In this document: piece after piece, positions 43,501 through 52,318 of the stretch | Numbering within the stretch: position 1 is the first letter of the stretch | Layout: every line of letters starts with the position of its first letter | Assembly (NCBI GenBank): GCA_001939145.1 | Contig: LSRX01000008.1 | Location: 2,134,351 to 2,198,350, forward strand | DNA: 64,000 nucleotides | DNA from: Symbiodinium microadriaticum | Taxonomy: Eukaryota; Sar; Dinophyceae; Suessiales; Symbiodiniaceae | Reading direction: 5' to 3' | Translations under genes and position numbers: made by a program | The notes under the pieces: model-generated | Databases searched by the model: none | The model's input: only the letters and a program-made list of their open reading frames with translations | What the model was told of the DNA's origin: nothing

Positions 43501-46500
43501 CGAAGTTTTGGCCTCGAATCACGAAGTTTTGGCCTCGAATCACGAAGTTTTGGCCTCGAATCACGAAGTTTTGGCCTCGAATCACGAAGTTTTGGCCTCG
43601 AATCACGAAGTTTTGGCCTCGAATCACGAAGTTTTGGCCTCGAATCACGAAGTTTTGGCCTCGAATCACGAAGTTTTGGCCTCGAATCACGAAGTTTTGG
43701 CCTCGAATCACGAAGTTTTGGCCTCGAATCACGAAGTTTTGGCCTCGAATCACGAAGTTTTGGCCTCGAATCACGAAGTTTTGGCCTCGAATCACGAAGT
43801 TTTGGCCTCGAATCACGAAGTTTTGGCCTCGAATCACGAAGTTTTGGCCTCGAATCACGAAGTTTTGGCCTCGAATCACGAAGTTTTGGCCTCGAATCAC
43901 GAAGTTTTGGCCTCGAATCACGAAGTTTTGGCCTCGAATCACGAAGTTTTGGCCTCGAATCACGAAGTTTTGGCCTCGAATCACGAAGTTTTGGCCTCGA
44001 ATCACGAAGTTTTGGCCTCGAATCACGAAGTTTTGGCCTCGAATCACGAAGTTTTGGCCTCGAATCACGAAGTTTTGGCCTCGAATCACGAAGTTTTGGC
44101 CTCGAATCACGAAGTTTTGGCCTCGAATCACGAAGTTTTGGCCTCGAATCACGAAGTTTTGGCCTCGAATCACGAAGTTTTGGCCTCGAATCACGAAGTT
44201 TTGGCCTCGAATCACGAAGTTTTGGCCTCGAATCACGAAGTTTTGGCCTCGAATCACGAAGTTTTGGCCTCGAATCACGAAGTTTTGGCCTCGAATCACG
44301 AAGTTTTGGCCTCGAATCACGAAGTTTTGGCCTCGAATCACGAAGTTTTGGCCTCGAATCACGAAGTTTTGGCCTCGAATCACGAAGTTTTGGCCTCGAA
44401 TCACGAAGTTTTGGCCTCGAATCACGAAGTTTTGGCCTCGAATCACGAAGTTTTGGCCTCGAATCACGAAGTTTTGGCCTCGAATCACGAAGTTTTGGCC
44501 TCGAATCACGAAGTTTTGGCCTCGAATCACGAAGTTTTGGCCTCGAATCACGAAGTTTTGGCCTCGAATCACGAAGTTTTGGCCTCGAATCACGAAGTTT
44601 TGGCCTCGAATCACGAAGTTTTGGCCTCGAATCACGAAGTTTTGGCCTCGAATCACGAAGTTTTGGCCTCGAATCACGAAGTTTTGGCCTCGAATCACGA
44701 AGTTTTGGCCTCGAATCACGAAGTTTTGGCCTCGAATCACGAAGTTTTGGCCTCGAATCACGAAGTTTTGGCCTCGAATCACGAAGTTTTGGCCTCGAAT
44801 CACGAAGTTTTGGCCTCGAATCACGAAGTTTTGGCCTCGAATCACGAAGTTTTGGCCTCGAATCACGAAGTTTTGGCCTCGAATCACGAAGTTTTGGCCT
44901 CGAATCACGAAGTTTTGGCCTCGAATCACGAAGTTTTGGCCTCGAATCACGAAGTTTTGGCCTCGAATCACGAAGTTTTGGCCTCGAATCACGAAGTTTT
45001 GGCCTCGAATCACGAAGTTTTGGCCTCGAATCACGAAGTTTTGGCCTCGAATCACGAAGTTTTGGCCTCGAATCACGAAGTTTTGGCCTCGAATCACGAA
45101 GTTTTGGCCTCGAATCACGAAGTTTTGGCCTCGAATCACGAAGTTTTGGCCTCGAATCACGAAGTTTTGGCCTCGAATCACGAAGTTTTGGCCTCGAATC
45201 ACGAAGTTTTGGCCTCGAATCACGAAGTTTTGGCCTCGAATCACGAAGTTTTGGCCTCGAATCACGAAGTTTTGGCCTCGAATCACGAAGTTTTGGCCTC
45301 GAATCACGAAGTTTTGGCCTCGAATCACGAAGTTTTGGCCTCGAATCACGAAGTTTTGGCCTCGAATCACGAAGTTTTGGCCTCGAATCACGAAGTTTTG
45401 GCCTCGAATCACGAAGTTTTGGCCTCGAATCACGAAGTTTTGGCCTCGAATCACGAAGTTTTGGCCTCGAATCACGAAGTTTTGGCCTCGAATCACGAAG
45501 TTTTGGCCTCGAATCACGAAGTTTTGGCCTCGAATCACGAAGTTTTGGCCTCGAATCACGAAGTTTTGGCCTCGAATCACGAAGTTTTGGCCTCGAATCA
45601 CGAAGGACATTAAGGTTTAAATTAATATATGATAGAGGGGTTTAGGGTTTAGGGTTTGGGGTTTGGGGTTTAGGGTTTAGGGTTTAGGGTTTGGGGTTTA
45701 GGGTGTAGGGTTTGGGGTTTAGGGTTTGGGGTTTGGGGTTTAGGGTTTAGGGTTTAGGGTTTGGGGTTTAGGGTTTGGGGTTTAGGGTTGAGGGTTTTAC
45801 AAACTTAGAGCTATTGGACTTTACCCTCAGCCCTAAGCCCTCGAGGCTCGCGGTGGCCCTGAAGTGCAGATCGCTGTCATATGTGGGGTTTGGGGTTTAG
45901 GGTTTAGGGTTTAGGGTATGGCGACAGACTAAATGGCTGAACATACCTAGACAGCTTGTAAGTTTATGGACCCCCGAAAAGATAAGAGCCCTTCCGATAG
46001 CTGAGTAAGTGTGCCCTGTCCCCTTCTCAAGTTTCGGAATTAACCTTCAACGTTTGGGTGTCTACCACCGTCAACCCCTAACCCCTGCCTTAGTTTTACC
46101 CAACTTAGACAATCAGCAGAAAATTGTCTTACTCGACAACCGAGTTGCCTCCCGGCCCAGGACTGACTTTTTACCACCATGCTTCAGGGTAATTAGGGAT
46201 GAGGGCTGAGGGCTTGTAGAGACAAGGCTTTTGATTTTAGAAATCAGGATGCGAAGAGGCTAGGGTGTAGGCTGTATGCAGTGAACCCCTAGAATCTGCG
46301 CCACAAAAACCATAAATCCGGAACTCCAAACTCCATGGTACCCTTAAACTCTTATAGTATATACCTTTTTGTAAGCAATAAAGATCCCTTACAGAAACAA
46401 ACAAGGGGTTGACATTTCAGGTCTTGGTTTCGGGCTCTCTAGCTTCATCCGGGTGCCAAAGGCACGACCGGGGCCGCCTGCGTAAAGGGACTTAGGGTTT

Positions 46501-47392
46501 AGGGTTTAGGGCCCTAAACCCTAAGCCCTAAACCCAATGCTCTAAGCCCTAAACTTAAACCCTAAATTTAAACCCAAAGCCCTAAACCCTAAACCATGAA
46601 CCCTAAACCCTAAACCCTCAGCCCTAAACCCTACTTAGGGTTTAGGGTAGGGGGTCCGGCTCGAAGCCCCGACTCTCTCAGCACCGAAACCTCCAAGGCT
46701 AAACCCTGATTCTGGTCTTCGGGTTTAGGGCATTGAGTTAAGGTTTATAGAGGGACCCCAAATCCCTAAACCCTGCGGGCAACCGTCGACGATCTTTTTC
46801 TTGGTCGTGGCAGTCTTCCACGATTCGGTTCAACTTGGCAAGCTCAACAAGCAACGCCTCGGCGAAGAACAAAGCTTAGGGCTGGGTTGAGGTTTAGGGG
46901 TCGAGGGCCTCATAAAATTTGAATACGGTTTTGGGGGGGTGTATTCAAGTGTAAGTCTAAAAGGAGGATAAGGGAGTAGAGTAGAACAGAGTTTAGGGCT
47001 TGGGGTCTCTAGGCTTGAGGGCCTCGACAATCAGAATTCTTGAGGCGCGTTCCAGTAAAGGTAGACAAGGAGTATAAGGTATAGATTTTAGGGTTTTTAT
47101 GGTTTTTAGGGTTTTTAGCACTAATGCAGACCGTTGAGACACGAATCCAAAATCCAAGACCCTAACCCACCGAACTCTAAGAACACACTCGGAAGTCTTT
47201 GCATTTGGATGTTCATCCATGCCCTAACAACTAGGTTCCAGTCATTGGTGGTAAGAATTAGGGTTTAGGCTGCTGTGAGGTTTCGGGGTTTGCTTTGTGA
47301 TATTAAGCACGGGTGGCCTCGACCTGCTGATCGTGGCTCATCCAGGCCTGGCTGCCACCTGCTTTCGCGAGGATCGAGGTCGGCTCTGTCAT
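36094..47392 (-). CDS. complete seven-exon gene, 260-residue protein of unknown family
   Basis: I do not recognise the family. Exons on the minus strand are 47324-47392 (starts ATG, MTEPTSILAKAGG), 46784-46857, 45839-45873, 37818-37949, 37658-37718, 36632-36840 and 36094-36296 (ends TAG). Lengths 69, 74, 35, 132, 61, 209 and 203 sum to 783 bp, exactly 261 codons, and every junction is phase-compatible. Donors are GT except GC after exon 3 and GA after exon 5. Acceptors are AG|G except at exon 3 (CAG|CGATC) and the last exon (AAG|ACGAC). Residues about 24-48 and 66-95 look helical and charged (ELAKLNRIVEDCHDQEKDRR; KIRAEKCLQITEQLEKDAAP), consistent with coiled coil. The C-terminal half is globular (WLHGRGAYNNKDFNAIMLGL; CVQDFGGWIPELYLG). 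Intron 3 (about 7.9 kb) contains the 21-bp satellite. A single N (39125) lies in it, so the link between exons 3 and 4 depends on the assembly. Confidence 0.7.
36306..36627. repeat. ATC/GTC minisatellite and poly-C
   Basis: CATCATGTCGTGATCATCATG-like units, then 18 C (36610-36627). Occupies the last intron of the seven-exon gene. Confidence 0.9.
36930..37032. mobile_element. family M element, unexpanded copy
   Basis: CCCAAACTACCCTCTAATAT..CCCACTATTAAGG..ATAGGGGCTCCATTGA. The reverse complement matches the ends of 63340-63580. Confidence 0.6.
37232..37335. mobile_element. family E inverted-repeat element
   Basis: GGTTTGGAGTCCCTTTTTGG and GAATTTAGAGAACTACCC; right arm well conserved. Confidence 0.65.
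37542..37584. repeat. poly-C joined to poly-A
   Basis: 29 C followed directly by 14 A. Confidence 0.95.
38146..38240. mobile_element. family G-like element, decayed
   Basis: GTAGGGGCTCTTGGG left end and GCAATTACTTAAGCTGC right end. Confidence 0.45.
38830..39124. repeat. CCCTAAA block abutting the satellite
   Basis: CCCTAAA/CCCTAAAA repeats end at the N (39125) where the 21-bp satellite begins. Confidence 0.85.
39126..45612. repeat. 21-bp satellite array, about 308 identical copies
   Basis: A 21-bp unit (core AATCACGAAGTTTTGG) repeats without visible variation for about 6.48 kb. Because 21 is a multiple of three and the unit has no stop in several frames, it yields giant artificial ORFs on both strands: ASNHEVL heptapeptide on plus and FVIRGQN on minus. 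The left edge abuts a single N (39125) and a CCCTAAA block. The array lies in intron 3 of the seven-exon gene. Uniformity suggests very recent amplification or consensus collapse in assembly. Confidence 0.97.
45640..45790. repeat. TTTAGGG/TTTGGGG block after the satellite
   Basis: Alternating TTTAGGG and TTTGGGG heptamers just right of the array. Confidence 0.8.
46009..46209 (+). CDS. small open frame in an intron
   Basis: A plus-strand frame without ATG (GTG first), FGINLQRLGVYHRQPLTPAL and on. It lies in an intron of the seven-exon minus-strand gene. Probably chance. Confidence 0.12.
   Translation: MCPVPFSSFGINLQRLGVYHRQPLTPALVLPNLDNQQKIVLLDNRVASRPRTDFLPPCFRVIRDEG
46496..46740. repeat. 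CCCTAAA block
   Basis: Intronic repeats between exons 2 and 3 of the seven-exon gene. Confidence 0.75.
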
Positions 47393-47395
47393 GGT

Positions 47396-48064
47396 TTAGG
47401 GTTTGTTTTTAGGGTTTAGTTTTTTTTTGAGGGTTTTGGGTTTAGGGTTTAGGGTTTGGNTTAGGGTTAAGGGTTTTGGGTTTGGGGTTTTGGGTTTTAG
47501 GGATTTGGGTTTGGGGTTCAGGGTTGAGGGCTTTGGGTTTTGGGTTTGGGGTTTAGGGTTTTGGGTTTAGGGTTTTGTGAGGGTTTTGTATTTTGGGTTT
47601 AGGGTTGAGGGTTTTGGGTTTTGGGTTGAGGGTTTAGGGTTGAGGGTTTTGGGTTTGGGGTTTAGGGCTTAGGGTTTAGGGTTTTAGGGTTTAGGGTTTA
47701 GGGTTTAGGGTTTAGGGTTGAGGGTTTAGGGTTTAGGGTTTAGGGTTTGGGGTTTAGGGTTGAGGGTTTTGGGTTTTGGGTTTAGGGTTAAGGGTTTTGG
47801 GTTTGGGGTTTTGGGTTTTAGGGATTTGGGTTTGGGGTTCAGGGTTGAGGGCTTTGGGTTTTGGGTTTGGGGTTTAGGGTTTTGGGTTTAGGGTTTTGTG
47901 AGGGTTTTGTATTTTGGGTTTAGGGTTGAGGGTTTTGGGTTTTGGGTTGAGGGTTTAGGGTTGAGGGTTTTGGGTTTGGGGTTTAGGGTTTGTGGTTTTG
48001 GGTTTGGGGTTTTGGGGTTCAGGGTTTTGGGTTTAGGGTTCAGGGTTTTGGGTTTAGGGTTTAG
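47396..48064. repeat. degenerate TTTAGGG block with 321-bp duplication at a single N
   Basis: 47461-47667 and 47782-47988 appear identical. The first copy begins at the base after the N at 47460, which points to two overlapping contigs joined without merging, or a true tandem duplication. Confidence 0.8.
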
Positions 48065-48307
48065 GGCTCAGGGTTTGCGCTTTTAGAGTTCTATCATGCA
48101 GGCGTTTTAGTTGCAAGGCTAAGTGCTTTCAAGGGTTTGGGCTCGTACGTGGGAAGCATCTCTTTGGTTGGTGCCTATAAGCACAGCTTACTGTTGGTGA
48201 TTGTTGCTGTTGTTTCGGAGTTAGATCAGTTAAGCATTTCAGGCAGCGCGAGCCACCTGATCATTTCGCCTGTTGTCACGGTGACTATTGTTCGGGCGTG
48301 CCACTGA
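48065..48307 (+). CDS. open frame, 80 codons, hydrophobic
   Basis: After a TAG in the TTTAGGG block the plus strand is open to TGA at 48307: LLEFYHAGVLVARLSAFKGL then SLLLVIVAVVSELDQLSISG. It has no ATG and is repeat-free. Could be an exon; family unknown. Confidence 0.35.
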   Translation, partial: GSGFALLEFYHAGVLVARLSAFKGLGSYVGSISLVGAYKHSLLLVIVAVVSELDQLSISGSASHLIISPVVTVTIVRACH

Positions 48308-48512
48308 CAAAGCCGCGATTGTAACTGTCACTACGATGATTACGACTCTGAGGGCGGATCTGCCTACTGCTGCAGTGATGTCAGCACTGCTACTAACATT
48401 GCTGCTGAATAGCTCTGATGTATGCTAAAGTGCTGGAGCGTACACTCTGAGTACTGCGTATGCCTATGCTGCCCGCACGACTCTGAGTATGTGCTTTGAC
48501 TACTTGTTGCAG

Positions 48513-48692
48513 GTCGACAGATCGTTACTCGAGCTAGGGGAAAACATCCTGTCTTGTCTCCTGATGCCAGGGCACCAGGACTATATGGACGCACCGCTGA
48601 CAAAACTAAACAACAAACGTGGACCAAGTAAGCCTAAACAAACTGCTTCACGACTCTTTACAAGACGCTTAGGAGGGCCTCCATCAATCTAA
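48513..48692 (+). CDS. candidate exon
   Basis: Acceptor CTTGTTGCAG|G, then VDRSLLELGENILSCLLMPG HQDYMDAPLTKLNNKRGP. A donor (CCAA|GTAAGC) occurs near 48629; otherwise open to TAA at 48692. Strong acceptor and normal composition. Confidence 0.4.
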   Translation, partial: VDRSLLELGENILSCLLMPGHQDYMDAPLTKLNNKRGPSKPKQTASRLFTRRLGGPPSI

Positions 48693-48863
48693 ACCCTAAC
48701 CCCTAAACCCAAAAAGTGCTAAATACCTAAACCCTGAACCCTAAAGCCCTAAAACACTTAGACCCTAAACCCTAAACCCAGAACCCTAAGAACCTAAACC
48801 CTATAAACCCTAAACCAACCTCAAGCCGCTGTTAGTATTGCAGTGCTCATGTTGTGGCTTAGA

Positions 48864-49030
48864 CACAGAGGGCCCAAGACCCCTTAATTAACGAGTAGAC
48901 CTTTGATCATACTAGGGTTTCGGGTTTAGGGGTTTAGGAGGTTTGGGGATTGGGGATTGGGGTTTGGGTTTAGGGTTTAGGATAGAATTTAAGGTATGTT
49001 CCTCATTTAAGGGGTCTTGGGCTCTCTGGG
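48864..49030. mobile_element. family C element containing a TTTAGGG block
   Basis: Arms CAGAGGGCCCAAGACCCC and GGGGTCTTGGGCTCTCTG; about 60 bp of TTTAGGG/GGGGATT repeat fills the centre. Confidence 0.8.
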
Positions 49031-49133
49031 GACCTACTTCGGATTTGTAGGTAATTTAGGGCTGGCGGCTTAAGGTTTATAAGGCCTACACTGCCCGAAC
49101 CTCCTTCTCTGTAGGGCCTATATAGGATTTGCA

Positions 49134-49178
49134 TCAAGAGTCCAAGAAGTAGCCCCTGACAGGCCTGTCATCCTCGGC
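49134..49178 (-). CDS. candidate terminal exon
   Basis: After acceptor CTTGTCTTTCAG|GCC the minus strand reads AEDDRPVRGYFLDS and stops (TGA). The strong pyrimidine tract and acidic/aromatic ending look genuine, but upstream exons were not found. Confidence 0.35.
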   Translation of the reverse strand, partial: AEDDRPVRGYFLDS

Positions 49179-49262
49179 CTGAAAGACAAGCAGGGCTGAG
49201 GGATTTGTGTTCAGGGCTTCGAGATGACGGTTCAGTGCATCGTTCGATTAGGCCGTGGTTTG

Positions 49263-49304
49263 CATGTGTGTGTGTGTGTGTGTTTGTGTTTGTGTTTGTG
49301 TTCG

Positions 49305-49335
<31 letters not shown>

Positions 49336-49342
49336 TTGTGTG
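49263..49342. repeat. TG dinucleotide repeat
   Basis: TG with TTTG interruptions. Confidence 0.95.
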
Positions 49343-49349
49343 CGCGTGC

Positions 49350-49681
49350 ATTCGTGAGCCTGTGCGCATAAAGGGCGAGCGCATGCGTGTTTGGGACGAC
49401 ACCACTTTCCACAAGCCAGGATGGCGTCGGGATACGAAGGCCCTTCTGCAGATGCTGGGCTTTCGGGTATATGGCAATAAGGGTCGAGTGAATGCAGCTA
49501 TTACAGATGACTGAACAAGTCGTAATACTATGCTGTAGGGTATAGGGTTTAGGGTTTTCTCATTATACGGTTCGTTGTACGAGAATATTACGCCACAACA
49601 AATGACTGCACAGGCGATTGCAGCTTTCGTGTTACGTGTCCAACATCCTCGAACAGTGAACCACGCGCCAAACTATCCTAA
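49350..49681 (+). CDS. two plus-strand candidate exons after a TG microsatellite
   Basis: 49350-49514 reads IKGERMRVWDDTTFHKPGWR RDTKALLQMLGF, continuous with a VC-encoding TG microsatellite upstream. 49559-49681 reads FVVREYYATTNDCTGDCSFR VTCPTSSNSEPRAKLS and stops (TAA). Both look coding; family unknown. Confidence 0.35.
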
Positions 49682-49826
49682 AACCCAACCCTGAACCCTA
49701 AAACCTAACTTTTAGACTTGGAGCCCGAGACACTGAAGCCTAAGATTTCACAGTTGGGATGACTTCGGGCTATATTGCTCGGGCACTTGAGAGGGGGAGT
49801 CGGGAATGGTGTAGTGTAGAGCATTT

Positions 49827-49945
49827 TAGGTTAGTATAAGGACCTTAATGATGAGAACAGGTATAGGGACCTTAATAATGAGAACCGGTATAGGGGCCTT
49901 AATGATGAGAACAGGTATAGGGACCTTAATGATGAGAACAGGGTT
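49827..49945. repeat. 32-bp tandem repeat, four copies
   Basis: GGACCTTAATGATGAGAACA-type units with GGTATA spacers repeat four times and resemble the left arm of the family-G elements, suggesting local amplification of an element end. Confidence 0.7.
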
Positions 49946-50400
49946 TTGGGTGGTGTGGCAGTGTAGTTAGAAGAACAGCACCTAAACCCAAAGCCCTAGA
50001 CTGCAAACCTAAACCCTAAACCCTAAACCCCTAAACCCTAAACCCTAAAACCCTAAACCCCAAACCCTAAACCCCAGACCCCTTAACCGAACCACGACCC
50101 TAAACCTAACCCCAAATCCCACAAACTAAGCTCTACGGTTTAGGGTTTAGGGTGTAGGGTTTAGGATGACTAATTAGTCTTGATTTGAAACCCTGAACCC
50201 TAAAGCCTAACCTGCTCTGGGCCTTGAACCCACGTTTTTGCAGTTTCGGGGCTTTCAGGCTTGAGGTCTGCTTTAGGATTTTCGGGTTTAGGGGCGTAGG
50301 GCTTCGGGTTTGCAGTTTACACTTTTAAATTGAGGGATCACCTGACCCCCCAACTACCCTCCAACAAAAACCCTAAACAGCTGCGCGTATATCTAAAAAG

Positions 50401-50660
50401 TCATATACATATACATATACATAGACATATACACATACACACATACACACATACACATACACACACACACACACATACACACATACACACATACACACAT
50501 ACACACATACACACATACACACATACACACATACACACATACATATACACACACATACATACATACATACATACATACATGCACATACATACATATACAT
50601 ATGTTTTTTGTGATATATATATATAAAGTATGTATATATGTATGTACATATTATATATTA
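50401..50660. repeat. CATA/CACA microsatellite
   Basis: CATACA and CACACA units then TATATA. All ORFs here are shadows. Confidence 0.95.
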
Positions 50661-50941
50661 CAGATATGTTAAACATCGGGTGTAGGTTTAGTTCGCCGCT
50701 TCGCGGGCTGCTTTCAGGGTTTCTCTGGGGATACGTTTTCTGGTTCCAGAAGGGTTTAGGGAATAGGGTTTGGGGCTTTGGGGTTCAGAGTTAAGCCCTT
50801 CAGACACATGTCTTGGGGATTTGGGGTTGGAAGTAACATCCAACGGCCTAGGCAGTACTTTTTGGAGAGTTGGCAGCAACTGCACAGGAACAGATCCTGT
50901 AGGCGAGAAGGTCAGGCTTGAGGTTTAGGGTTTAGGGTTTA

Positions 50942-51031
50942 CCTGTCACCGAAAAGGCCTACCTTTGTAGGATTCCTCCTTATGGTTTCTATATATAGTT
51001 CCTTCAAAAGGTAGGCCCCTTCGGCTGCAGG
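50942..51031. mobile_element. inverted-repeat element, family J
   Basis: CCTGTCACCGAAAAGGCCTA pairs with TAGGCCCCTTCGGCTGCAGG; TA on both sides. Confidence 0.8.
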
Positions 51032-51155
51032 TAGGGTTTAGCCATGGTTCCTTGCAAGGTGCTACAAGCCAGGAGCTGTATCCCCCCTTCAGCGCCGGAC
51101 GGCAGCTTGCGCGGCACCGGCATGGGCGGCTGGTGCCTTTCCGCTGCCTGAAGCG

Positions 51156-51343
51156 ATGTTTCGTCGAACGTTCTATGTAGTTGTTGTAGGATGTATTTTG
51201 TGCTTCACAGCGTCTCACAATACAACCCCCTGTTTAATAAACCGCCTACTACAAAAGGGATTGCAAAAGGGAGGGGTTAGCATCAAGGGGGCTACGTTGG
51301 AGCTCGTTCATTTCGCATCGTCTTTGATAGGGTCTTTCATGCG
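51156..51343 (+). CDS. first exon with signal-peptide-like N-terminus
   Basis: ATG at 51156 gives MFRRTFYVVVVGCILCFTAS (basic start, hydrophobic core, small residues), then LINRLLQKGLQKGGVSIKGA. It ends at donor ATGCG|GTAAGG. The layout fits a secreted or plastid-targeted precursor. Downstream exons were not joined. Confidence 0.4.
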
Positions 51344-51732
51344 GTAAGGGTTGAGAGTTTAGGGCTTCGGGGTATTTGCGGAGTTCAGGGTTTAGAATTT
51401 ACCCTACTTAACTCTATACCGTAACCCGGGCTCGCAGTCGCCTTGGGATTAACAGGGTTCTAGGTTCCATTTGATAGCCTCATAGCAAGTTGAAGATTGG
51501 GGGCCGAGGCTCCAAAACGAAGGGATTAGGGTAGAGGCTTTAGGCTTATTTAAGGTTTAGGGTTTAGGGTAGAGGCTTTAGGCTTATTTTTGGTTTAGGG
51601 TAGAGGCTTTAGGCTTATTTAGGGTTTAGGGTTTAGGGTAGAGGCTTTAGGCTTGTTTAGGGTTTAGGGTTTAGGGTTTAGGGCCAGGGTGTAGGGCAGA
51701 GGCTTAGGCCTTGGGGTTTCTCCAAGCCCTAA

Positions 51733-51937
51733 ACCCTGACGTTGGGTCTTGTTTTTGAGCTCCCTTCTCAGGACCCTGGCGTAGCGCACTTCTGCCGCAC
51801 ATATGGGTAGTTCTCTAAACTCGGGTCCGTTGTAGGGTCCTTTACTACAGTGGGGATCTAAAAAGGGACCAATAATTTAGAGAACTACCCATATATGGGT
51901 CCTGGACCAGGGTGACGGCTGGGACTGCATCTGTCCG
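51733..51937 (-). CDS. candidate exon split by an inverted-repeat element
   Basis: Minus strand after CCGGACAG|ATG reads MQSQPSPWSRTHI, then meets the element 51804-51891. Ignoring the element and one TA it continues CAAEVRYARVLRRELKNKTQ. Phase 0 would fit the 52319 donor of the CPTC-motif gene. The plus strand is also open (DPGVAHFCRTYMGPGP). Confidence 0.3.
51804..51891. mobile_element. family E inverted-repeat element
   Basis: TGGGTAGTTCTCTAAA pairs with TTTAGAGAACTACCCA; TA on both sides. Interrupts frames open on both strands. Confidence 0.85.
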
Positions 51938-52050
51938 GTCAGGTTAGGCTGCTACTTTTCGGGGGTTAAGGGAAGTCTGTAAGTAGGATATAGTCGGGGT
52001 AAGAAGTCCTGTAAGTGGGGTTGTCCTACTTATAGTAACCTTACTTATAC

Positions 52051-52130
52051 CCCTAACCCTCCAGGTACCTACTATAGAGGGTACTAGAGCCCCTAGGGCC
52101 CTATAAAGTAGGTACCTGGAGGGTTGGGGG
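52051..52130. mobile_element. family B inverted-repeat element
   Basis: CCCTAACCCTCCAGGTACC and GGTACCTGGAGGGTTGGGG arms; interior inverted relative to other copies. Confidence 0.8.
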
Positions 52131-52302
52131 AAAGTTTGTTATATGCTAAGTCACATGAGCCTTTAAGTAGACGGCGACCGACGGCTTGAAATATGGCACC
52201 GGTTCCGCTGCCAGGTAGCCCTAACGGTCCAGAGTCCAGAGCCCCCAAATAAATACTGCTACGGTTTACGGTCTGTGTCATCTCGACTTTTTCAACCGAC
52301 AT
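52130..52302 (-). CDS. open frame abutting an inverted-repeat element
   Basis: ATG at 52302 on the minus strand: MSVEKVEMTQTVNRSSIYLG then GAIFQAVGRRLLKGSCDLAY, running into the family-B element at 52051-52130. It overlaps the intron just after the 52319 donor of the CPTC-motif gene, so it may be read-through or a separate relic. Confidence 0.25.
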
Positions 52303-52318
52303 GCCGGTCAAACTTCAC

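Noticed and set aside
39113-45613. Two overlapping ORFs over 2100 codons on opposite strands
   Set aside because: Both are translations of a 21-bp satellite whose period is a multiple of three; pure heptapeptide repeats with no flanking domain.
46830-47220. Minus-strand ORFs of 66-75 codons
   Set aside because: They run through CCCTAAA-like text and conflict with the better-supported exon 46784-46857 in another frame.
49224-49477. Opposed ORFs with VC or TH repeats
   Set aside because: The repeat portions come from a TG microsatellite; only the downstream part (49350 on) was kept as a candidate.
50330-50676. Several ORFs around 50.4-50.6 kb
   Set aside because: Translations of a CATA/CACA microsatellite on both strands.
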